From assembly GCA_013285405.1 (NCBI GenBank), contig CP053446.1:2083985-2147984 (forward strand): a DNA stretch of 64,000 nt, given 5' to 3'. Shown in pieces: positions 57,423-64,000 of this stretch. Position 1 is the stretch's first letter. The number at the start of each line of letters is the position of its first letter. Origin of the DNA: Ignavibacteriota bacterium (GTDB lineage: Bacteria; Bacteroidota; Ignavibacteria; Ignavibacteriales; Ignavibacteriaceae). The notes below the pieces were generated by a model, which saw nothing but the letters and a program-made list of their open reading frames with translations, ran no database searches and had not been told where the DNA came from. The position numbers and the translations under genes are program-made.

Positions 57423-57499
57423 ATTAAATAATTTGGTGGTGTGGTAATGGAAATCATTTTAAATAAGAAATATCAAATTAACAATATCGCTCTGGTATA

Positions 57500-57883
57500 A
57501 TGAAACTTTATATCATCGTTGCTTTTGGTTCTGGAATTGGGGGAATGCTGAGATATTATATCTCAGATTTAGTTCAGAAGAATTTTAATTCATTATTCCC
57601 ATACGGAACTCTAACAGTAAATGTTATTGGAAGTTTTATAATTGGATTTGTTTTATTCTATTTTGATTCATTAAAAATTATTTCAGCCGAAATGAGATTA
57701 TTTCTTACAGTCGGAATTTGTGGAGGTCTCACCACATTTTCCACTTTCTCTTATGAAACTATAAAATTAATTCAGGATTCAGAATATCTCTTAGCCAGTG
57801 CAAATATTCTCCTAAATATTATGCTTACATTACTTGCAGTTCTATTAGCTGCTGTTATATCAAAACTTTTTATTGGAGCTTAA
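57500..57883 (+). CDS. crcB: Fluoride ion channel CrcB/Fluc
   Basis: A 127-residue four-helix membrane protein with GGMLRYYISD, the GTLTVNVIGSFIIG segment and the GICGGLTTFSTFSYE signature whose Phe and Ser residues line the fluoride path. Dual-topology dimer expected. The DUF190 gene follows two bases after the stop, a common pairing in fluoride resistance. I found no fluoride riboswitch in the 77 bases upstream. Confidence 0.95.
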   Translation: MKLYIIVAFGSGIGGMLRYYISDLVQKNFNSLFPYGTLTVNVIGSFIIGFVLFYFDSLKIISAEMRLFLTVGICGGLTTFSTFSYETIKLIQDSEYLLASANILLNIMLTLLAVLLAAVISKLFIGA

Positions 57884-57885
57884 AA

Positions 57886-58236
57886 ATGCATATCGAAGCT
57901 GATGCAAAATTATTGCGAATTTTTGTTGGTGAATCTGATTTAATAAATCACATTCCTGTTTATGAAAAGATTGTTCTTGAGGCTCGTGAAGCAGGTTTAG
58001 CAGGTGCAACCGTCACTAAAGGAGTTATGGGATTTGGCGCTTCGAGCAGGATACATACTTCCAAAGTGCTGAGACTTTCTGAAGATCTACCATTGGTAAT
58101 TGAAATAGTCGATGAACAAAAAAAGATTGAAGAATTCATTCCTGCTTTGAATAAAATATTTGAAGAAGCGAACTCGGGTGGGATGATTACGATTGAGAAA
58201 GCCAGCATTATTAAGTATACAGTTTCGAATAAATAA
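57886..58236 (+). CDS. DUF190 protein, PII-like
   Basis: A 116-residue protein of the DUF190 family with a PII-like ferredoxin fold (LLRIFVGESDL, GLAGATVTKGVMGFG, LPLVIEIVDEQKKIEEF). It is translationally linked to crcB and probably modulates fluoride export or binds a nucleotide. The biochemical role is not established. The next ORF begins at the base after its stop codon. Confidence 0.9.
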   Translation: MHIEADAKLLRIFVGESDLINHIPVYEKIVLEAREAGLAGATVTKGVMGFGASSRIHTSKVLRLSEDLPLVIEIVDEQKKIEEFIPALNKIFEEANSGGMITIEKASIIKYTVSNK

Positions 58237-58563
58237 ATGACTGGACACATTGATGCGATGGAACTTAAAATTCAGCAAATAGAAATCAATTCGAAATTTA
58301 TCAATGATATTGTTGAGGTAAGAAGATTAAGAGCAATTTTATTTTTTGAACTCTCCACATCTGCTGCTTTTATAATACAATCATTCTGGCCAATAAATTT
58401 ATATATTATCATTGGTGCAGCAATCTTATTTACTCCTTATTTGCTTTATGTTCTGATTAAAGAAAGAAAATACGGTTGGATAATAATGTTCTTTCTTTTG
58501 GTATTATTACCGTATCCTGTACTTTATTTGATAATTGGAGATTATATTTTACTTCCCGGTTGA
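58237..58563 (+). CDS. Small membrane protein, possibly cut short by TGA
   Basis: A 108-residue protein with a soluble N terminus (about 30 residues) and three hydrophobic helices. After the TGA at 58561-58563 the same frame stays open to a TAG at 58678-58680 and encodes a further hydrophobic segment and a soluble tail (EDWLREYSWEQQLLQQRK). The gene may therefore have been about 147 residues. No family recognised. It follows DUF190 directly. Confidence 0.6.
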   Translation: MTGHIDAMELKIQQIEINSKFINDIVEVRRLRAILFFELSTSAAFIIQSFWPINLYIIIGAAILFTPYLLYVLIKERKYGWIIMFFLLVLLPYPVLYLIIGDYILLPG

Positions 58564-58787
58564 ATGCTTCTTCCAATAATTTCATTTTATTTTTATTGTT
58601 TCATTATCAAGTTTTCAGTGGAAGATTGGCTCAGAGAATACAGTTGGGAACAGCAACTTCTCCAGCAAAGGAAATAGGAAGAAGAGCGAAAAAATGAAGG
58701 CTTTATATAAATTTTTAGGATTACGCTTCTTTGTTCAATTTTAATGATGAATAAAATATTAATTAAAAATTTATTTGGAGAAACGAT

Positions 58788-59480
58788 ATGTCAAAAACAT
58801 ATCAATGTCAGATTTGCAATAAAACCAAAAATAAAAATGAGGTTATTCCTGCTGCGGTAATCAGACCGGCACTTTCAAAATTAATTAAACAAGTACATCC
58901 TAACTTTAATGATTCAGGCTATATCTGTTTAGATGATCTCAATATTTTCAGGAATAAATACATCCAGCAATTACTTGAAGATGAAAAAGGTGAATTAACA
59001 GAGCTTGAAGAGACAGTCATTCAAAGTTTAAAAGACCACGAAGTATTATCTCGCAACGTAGAAGTTGAATATGAAGAAAAATTGAAATTTGGAGAACGTC
59101 TTGCGGATAAAGTAGCTGCTTATGGAGGAAGCTGGAAATTTATTATTTCATTTGCAATAATTTTAGCGATCTGGATAATTATAAATTCCGCTGTTTTATT
59201 ATTTAAATCTTTCGATCCTTATCCATTTATTTTGTTGAATCTTGTTTTATCCTGTCTTGCAGCGATTCAGGCACCGATAATTATGATGAGCCAGAATCGT
59301 CAGGAAGCTAAAGATAGAATAAGATCACAGCACGATTATCAGATAAATCTGAAAGCTGAGGTTGAGATAAGAAATTTACACCAGAAAATAGATCATTTAT
59401 TAACTCATCAGTGGGAGAGATTAGTTCAGATTCAACAAGTGCAGCTTGAAATGATGGAAGAATTGAAATCGCGGAAATAG
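58788..59480 (+). CDS. DUF1003 membrane protein
   Basis: A 230-residue protein. An N-terminal Cys-rich segment (CQICNKTK, then GYICLDDL) resembles a zinc knuckle, followed by the DUF1003 domain with two helices (GSWKFIISFAIILAIWIIINS and PYPFILLNLVLSCLAAIQAPIIMMSQNRQEAKDR) and a coiled-coil C terminus. Function unknown. An AT-rich leader with GGAGAAACGAT precedes the ATG. Confidence 0.88.
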   Translation: MSKTYQCQICNKTKNKNEVIPAAVIRPALSKLIKQVHPNFNDSGYICLDDLNIFRNKYIQQLLEDEKGELTELEETVIQSLKDHEVLSRNVEVEYEEKLKFGERLADKVAAYGGSWKFIISFAIILAIWIIINSAVLLFKSFDPYPFILLNLVLSCLAAIQAPIIMMSQNRQEAKDRIRSQHDYQINLKAEVEIRNLHQKIDHLLTHQWERLVQIQQVQLEMMEELKSRK

Positions 59481-59589
59481 TTAAATCGAACAGCTTATTC
59501 AAAAAAGATTAAAAAATAATTATCAATCAATTGCTTCTTTAAAAACTATTTACGAATTTCCGAGTGAAATTAAAATCTACTTAAAAACT

Positions 59590-59616
59590 TATCCGGCAAC
59601 TGCCGGATATTTTTTC
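59590..59616 (+). terminator. Hairpin terminator upstream of dnaB
   Basis: ATCCGGCA and TGCCGGAT around AC, followed by ATTTTTT, seven bases before the dnaB ATG. It should end transcription from the DUF1003 gene. Confidence 0.8.
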
Positions 59617-59622
59617 CACAGA

Positions 59623-61059
59623 ATGGCAAAAACTAGAAAAACAAATAATAACGGAAACGGATTTAATAATTCAAAATCCGGCGATGTAAAACCACCATCA
59701 GCTCCTGAGATTGAAGCATCAGTACTTGGCGCGATGATGATTGAAAAAGAAGCAGTCCCAAAAGCGCTAGAAATGCTTTCACCAGAAAGTTTTTATGCTA
59801 AAGCTCATCGTATAATTTTTGAGGCGATGATTTCCCTTTTTGATTCCGATGAGCCAATCGATACTGTTACTCTTTACGAAGAACTGAAGAAACGAGGTAA
59901 TCTCGAAGAAGCAGGTGGAGCAGTTTATCTCAGCAAACTATCGCAGAATATTCCTTCCGCAGCAAATATTGAATATCACGCAAAGATCATTCTTGAAAAA
60001 CAAATTTTAAGAGGATTGATAACAAGTGCTCACGAAATTGCAAAAAATGCTTATGAAGGTTCTGCTGATGCTTTTGATATTCTTGATGATGCTGAACGAA
60101 GAATATTTGATATAACTGAAAGTCATCTCACAAAATCTTACCAGGGAATGGATAGAGCTGTAAGAGAAGCTATGGAATATATCGAAACCATTCACTCATC
60201 TACTCAGCAAAGATTTTCTGTGCCGACGGGTTTTTACGAACTTGATGAAATACTTGGCGGATTGCAAAAATCAGATCTAATAATTCTTGCTGCACGACCT
60301 TCGATTGGGAAAACAGCTTTGGCTTTGTCGATTGCAAGGAATGCTGCGATTGATCATAAAGTTCCGGTTGGGATTTTTAGTCTTGAAATGGCAACAATGC
60401 AATTAATTATCAGGATGATTTGTGCTGAAGCAAGAATAAATGCTCATCTTGTAAGAACAGGAAAACTTCCGCACTCAGAAGGTCCAAAGCTGAGCAAAAC
60501 TGTACACAAGTTAACAGATGCACCTATTTATGTTGACGATACTCCTTCTTCAACTGTTCTTGAAATCAGAGCAAAAGCGAGAAGACTTAAATCTGAAAAA
60601 GGAATTGGACTGATCATTATTGATTATTTGCAGTTGATGACCGGACCGGCAAATGCTGAAACACGCGAAAGAGAAATTTCACATATTTCGCGCTCACTAA
60701 AAGCTTTGGCAAAAGAATTGAACATTCCGGTAATGGCACTCGCTCAGTTGAATAGAGCGGTTGAATCAAGATCTGATAAAAGACCACAACTTTCTGATTT
60801 GAGAGAATCTGGTTCAATTGAACAGGATGCTGATGTTGTTATGTTTCTGAATCGTCCGGAATATTATGGAATAGAAAAAGATGAAAACGGTGAATCTCTT
60901 GAAGGAGTTGCTGAAGTGATAGTCGGAAAGCAAAGAAATGGTCCGACCGGAATGGTTAAACTTGCTTTTGTTAAAGAGTATGCACGATTTGAGAATCTTG
61001 CTCACGCCCGTCAACTTGAAGAATTTGCCTCAATGCCCGCTGATGAAGATATCATCTGA
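59623..61059 (+). CDS. dnaB: Replicative DNA helicase DnaB
   Basis: A 478-residue hexameric helicase. The N-terminal primase-interacting domain (APEIEASVLGAMMIE) is followed by the RecA-like domain with Walker A AARPSIGKTALAL, the VGIFSLEM segment, IIIDYLQLM (Walker B) and RESGSIEQDADVVMFLNR. No intein is present at the usual sites. Stands alone apart from the following gene. Confidence 0.97.
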   Translation: MAKTRKTNNNGNGFNNSKSGDVKPPSAPEIEASVLGAMMIEKEAVPKALEMLSPESFYAKAHRIIFEAMISLFDSDEPIDTVTLYEELKKRGNLEEAGGAVYLSKLSQNIPSAANIEYHAKIILEKQILRGLITSAHEIAKNAYEGSADAFDILDDAERRIFDITESHLTKSYQGMDRAVREAMEYIETIHSSTQQRFSVPTGFYELDEILGGLQKSDLIILAARPSIGKTALALSIARNAAIDHKVPVGIFSLEMATMQLIIRMICAEARINAHLVRTGKLPHSEGPKLSKTVHKLTDAPIYVDDTPSSTVLEIRAKARRLKSEKGIGLIIIDYLQLMTGPANAETREREISHISRSLKALAKELNIPVMALAQLNRAVESRSDKRPQLSDLRESGSIEQDADVVMFLNRPEYYGIEKDENGESLEGVAEVIVGKQRNGPTGMVKLAFVKEYARFENLAHARQLEEFASMPADEDII

Positions 61060-61091
61060 TTAATTAACAATTTACAATTAAGAATTAAAAA

Positions 61092-61946
61092 TTGGTTCGA
61101 ACTATATTTACATTTCTTCTCGTCATTTTTTCAATATCGTTTTCTTATTCACAACTTTTTTCTGAAGTTGATGTTGAAAAATGTGATTCAATATTTCAAA
61201 TATCAGTTGATAAAAATCTTTCACAGAAACCTATTAATGAAGTTCTGGTTGAAATCGGGAAAAGTTTTATCGGAACAGAATATCTTGCTCACGGATTAGA
61301 AACAGATGGCGATGAGCAATTAGTTATTAATCTTTTGGGGCTCGACTGCACAACATTTGTTGAAAATGTATTAGCACTTTCCAGATGTGTTAAAGAAAAG
61401 CAAACATCTTTTGAAGATTATTCAGAAGAATTACAATTCATTCGCTACAGAGATGGAATAATTAATGGCTATCCTTCAAGATTGCATTATTTTTCTGATT
61501 GGATTTACAATAATGTTTCAAAAGGTATCGTTGAGGATATTACTGAACAGATTGTTGGAAAAGCAATTCAGTTTAAATTAAATTTTATGTCAACTCATCC
61601 TGAAAGCTATAAACAGTTGAATGAAAATCCTGATTTAATTCCTCAAATAAAAATTCAGGAAGAAGAAATTAGTTCAAGAATTTATTACTACATTCCAAAA
61701 GATGAAGTTGAATTAAAAGAAAAGTTTATTAATGAAGGCGATATTATTGCAATTACTACAACAGTTGAAGGTTTGGACATCGGTCATTTAGGTATTGCGG
61801 TGAAAATGGACGACGAAAGAATTCATTTGCTGCATGCACCAACTGTTAATACTAAAGTACACATCACAAAAGAACCGCTTTCCGATTATCTTATGAAATA
61901 TAAAAGACATTCGGGTGTGATTGTATTGAAACCTCTGGAACCTTAG
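61092..61946 (+). CDS. DUF1460 exported amidase-like protein
   Basis: A 284-residue protein with a signal peptide (ends SYSQ) and the DUF1460 fold (PF07313), an NlpC/P60-like peptidase relative. The probable catalytic Cys is in LLGLDCTTFVENVLAL, with His in LDIGHLGIAVK. Family members are linked to N-acetylmuramyl-L-alanine processing. The TTG start at 61092 lies 33 bases after dnaB. Its stop overlaps the end of the convergent ClC gene by four bases. Confidence 0.85.
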   Translation: MVRTIFTFLLVIFSISFSYSQLFSEVDVEKCDSIFQISVDKNLSQKPINEVLVEIGKSFIGTEYLAHGLETDGDEQLVINLLGLDCTTFVENVLALSRCVKEKQTSFEDYSEELQFIRYRDGIINGYPSRLHYFSDWIYNNVSKGIVEDITEQIVGKAIQFKLNFMSTHPESYKQLNENPDLIPQIKIQEEEISSRIYYYIPKDEVELKEKFINEGDIIAITTTVEGLDIGHLGIAVKMDDERIHLLHAPTVNTKVHITKEPLSDYLMKYKRHSGVIVLKPLEP

Positions 61947-63811
61947 ACCTTATCTTTTTTCAATTTGAAAAATTTCCCAAGTTTTGGATAAGGAATTGTC
62001 AAACTTCTTTCAACTTCTCTGCTTTCAATTATAGCTTGCTTGCGTGCTTTCAAAATATCATTTCTGGAAAGTATTCCAACAAGTTTCAATTCTGTAAAAT
62101 TATTAACAAGCGGGATTGAATATACACCCGATTCAGCCATCAACTCAGCCGCTTCTCTGATACTGTTATCCCCAAGAAGAACAGTAAGCGGTTTAGTAAT
62201 CAGGTTCTTTATTAATGTGTTTTCTTCTTCGTCTGGATTCATAATTTCTTCTCTTGTAACCACCCCTTTCACCATATTATTTGTACTTACTACTGGAAAA
62301 GTATGATGTTTTATTTTATCACTATTAGCTGACATCCAGTTCCTGATTTTGTAAAGAGGTTCATTTTCTTCGACCGTAATTACATTGCCGGTTGCAAACT
62401 TGTTAACCGATAACTGATCAAGATAATCAGCAATATATTCTGAAGGAACCTTCACACCTCTTTTTGCAATTTTTTCTGTCATTATTGTTTGTTTCATGAA
62501 CAGAATCGAAATCAAATATGACGCACTACAACTTGCAAGTAAAGGTAAAATGGCAGATGGCTGAAGAGTTGTTTCAAATACAAATACAATTGAAGTAAAA
62601 ATTGCTCTTGAAGAACCTGCAAAAATTGCTGCCATTCCGGCAAGTGCAGCCATCTTTGGATCTATGTCAAGATTTGGAAATAATAATAAAGCCAATGTTG
62701 AAATTGATGCGCCTAATCCTCCGCCAATTGTAAACAGCGGTGCAAGTGTTCCGCCGGAAGTACCGCTGCCAAGAGCAATTGTCCAGGAAATAAATTTAGC
62801 AATAAATAATATCACAAGAATTTGCCCGGTTACTTTTTGATCAAGAATATTTTCAATATTGTCATATCCAACACCGAGTGTAGCCGGAACGAAAAATCCG
62901 ATAACGCCAACAGCAATTCCTCCAATTGCAGGCCACCACATCCAGTGAATAGGAATTTTCTCGAACCAGTGTTCAACTTTATAAACAGATTTTGTAATCA
63001 ATATTGCTGCGATACCAAGTATAATTCCCAATCCGAAGTAAGAAATAATTGAAGCACCTGTTGGTGCTTGCAGATTTTCAATAAAAAACATTGGCTTGAA
63101 TTCAGTAAAAAGTAAGTGTGTGCCGATTGCTGAAAGAGCAGAGAGAGTTACAGGAAGAAATGAAGCAGGCTTGAATTCAAATAATAATAATTCCATTGCT
63201 AAGAGTATTGCGGATAACGGACTTCCGAAAGTCGCGGTCATCCCTGCTGCAGCGCCACAAGCAAGAAGTATTTTTCTTTCCTGCGATGTCATAGAAAAAA
63301 ATTGTGCAATCATCGATCCCATTGCACCACCGGTTGCAATGATTGGTCCTTCGGCTCCAAACGGTCCACCAGTTCCAATTGCGACTGCTGCTGATAATGG
63401 TTTGAGCAATGTTAGTTTGGGAGGAATTTTGCTTTTGTTTGTCAATACCTGTTCCATTGCTTCAGGAATTCCATGACCCCTGATTGCAGTCGAACCATAC
63501 TTTGCCATAATTCCAACTATTAATCCCCCGATAACAGGAACTATAATAACGAACAGCCCAAGTTGGTTATATTTTGGTGAAGCAAAGTCAAAAGAAAATG
63601 TTCCATAAAAAGCAAGATTGGTAATTAAGCCGATTAGTGCTGTAAGGATTTGTGCGATCAAAGCTCCAATTATTCCAAGTATTATAGCAACAACAGATAT
63701 CATCATTGATCTGTTGGTAAAATAGGATAATGGACTATGCACTTTTGATGAAGCCAGTGAGGGCTGCATTGAAGGTGCAACGAAAATAAATTTTTTATCT
63801 TCTGAGGGCAA
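61943..63811 (-). CDS. ClC-type chloride channel/transporter with CBS domains
   Basis: A 622-residue membrane protein with about ten hydrophobic segments. Selectivity and gating motifs are GPFGAEGP (gating Glu; the usual Arg is replaced by Ala), GSGTSGGTLAPLF and GMAAIFAGSSRA. Two CBS domains occupy about residues 470-600 (VITVEENEPLYKIRNWM and LTVLLGDNSIREAAELM). Channel or H+/Cl- exchanger cannot be told from this alone. Confidence 0.92.
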   Translation of the reverse strand: MPSEDKKFIFVAPSMQPSLASSKVHSPLSYFTNRSMMISVVAIILGIIGALIAQILTALIGLITNLAFYGTFSFDFASPKYNQLGLFVIIVPVIGGLIVGIMAKYGSTAIRGHGIPEAMEQVLTNKSKIPPKLTLLKPLSAAVAIGTGGPFGAEGPIIATGGAMGSMIAQFFSMTSQERKILLACGAAAGMTATFGSPLSAILLAMELLLFEFKPASFLPVTLSALSAIGTHLLFTEFKPMFFIENLQAPTGASIISYFGLGIILGIAAILITKSVYKVEHWFEKIPIHWMWWPAIGGIAVGVIGFFVPATLGVGYDNIENILDQKVTGQILVILFIAKFISWTIALGSGTSGGTLAPLFTIGGGLGASISTLALLLFPNLDIDPKMAALAGMAAIFAGSSRAIFTSIVFVFETTLQPSAILPLLASCSASYLISILFMKQTIMTEKIAKRGVKVPSEYIADYLDQLSVNKFATGNVITVEENEPLYKIRNWMSANSDKIKHHTFPVVSTNNMVKGVVTREEIMNPDEEENTLIKNLITKPLTVLLGDNSIREAAELMAESGVYSIPLVNNFTELKLVGILSRNDILKARKQAIIESREVERSLTIPYPKLGKFFKLKKDKV

Positions 63812-63879
63812 TTTGTAACCGAAGTATGTTTTGAATTCCTTAAAGGTATTGCTTTTTGAGCAATTAATCTATGTTAAAA

Positions 63880-64000
63880 TTATTTTGTGATTATTTCATT
63901 AATATTTTCCTCAATTGATCGAGGTTTTAAATTTAATGAAATCAACTTATCAATATTCAAAGAAACATCTTCAACTTTAGGAAAGTTCGGAATTTCATCC
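63880..64000 (-). CDS. 3' end of an unidentified gene
   Basis: The last 39 codons before a TAA at 63880-63882 on the minus strand, running in from beyond the window. The product tail is Glu/Leu/Asn-rich (NIDKLISLNLKPRSIEENIN) and too short to identify. Its minus-strand orientation puts it upstream of the ClC gene, possibly in one transcript. Confidence 0.5.
   Translation of the reverse strand, partial: DEIPNFPKVEDVSLNIDKLISLNLKPRSIEENINEIITK

Noticed and set aside
57423..57499. Fluoride riboswitch upstream of crcB
   Set aside because: I looked for the conserved GGCGAUGG...GCUGAUGACUCCU pattern and it is not there.

Overview
The window looks like a chromosomal segment of an Ignavibacteria-type bacterium (FCB group, Bacteroidota/Chlorobi relatives). 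The evidence is an AT-rich composition, secreted proteins ending in the NPFNPTT...VYDILG...SG.Y type IX secretion sorting domain (three clear cases), Bacteroidota-style lipoproteins, frequent TTG/GTG starts with weak ribosome binding sites, and housekeeping neighbourhoods such as rpsB-tsf-pyrH-frr. This assignment is inferred from protein features only. I see no rRNA, tRNA or CRISPR array.

Layout. 1-3.2 kb (minus): the 5' part of a LytS-type histidine kinase gene, a LiaF-like membrane protein and a transsulfuration enzyme. 3.4-12.4 kb (plus): metG, a subtilase secreted by type IX, then an operon of three periplasmic parvulin-type proteins (two SurA-like, one lipoprotein) and a MoxR ATPase. 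12.4-25 kb: a degraded, tandemly duplicated accessory region of propeller-like lipoproteins and secreted surface proteins, broken by two copies of one IS3-family element, nonsense codons and deletions. 25-27.3 kb: a gluconate-dehydrogenase-subunit-3-like protein and a frameshifted GMC oxidoreductase. 27.3-32.2 kb (minus): AI-2E-type permease, NifU-like protein, Mrp ATPase, polyphosphate kinase. 32.4-35.8 kb: small secreted proteins and an OmpR-type two-component system. 35.8-39.2 kb (minus): TPR protein, deoxyhypusine-synthase-like protein, a nucleotidyltransferase overlapping a small protein gene, and an SDR epimerase. 39.4-43.6 kb: rplM-rpsI, then rpsB-tsf and pyrH-frr. 43.6-49.5 kb: a 5.9-kb block of three secreted proteins inserted exactly between the frr stop codon and what looks like the original frr terminator. 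49.7-61.9 kb: YkuD-like protein, lipoprotein, BamA/TamA-like barrel, yicC, gmk, rpoZ, coaBC, family-4 uracil-DNA glycosylase, GIY-YIG protein, crcB/DUF190, membrane proteins, dnaB and a DUF1460 protein. 61.9-63.8 kb (minus): a ClC channel with CBS domains, then the 3' end of another gene.

How the parts fit. The SurA-like chaperones, BamA/TamA-like barrel, YkuD-like and DUF1460 proteins point to active outer-envelope assembly, and the subtilase, the duplicated region and the frr-linked block are cargo for that envelope. The most unusual signals are three. First, the two tandem copies at 12.5-15.3 and 18.9-21.7 kb have near-identical ends but a diverged interior of about 2 kb that spans the 3' part of a lipoprotein gene and the 5' part of the adjacent surface-protein gene. 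Second, a structured intergenic element lies inside both copies, with compensatory base changes in its stems. Third, the frr-linked block is bounded by a 23-bp direct repeat of the frr 3' end and carries no visible recombinase.
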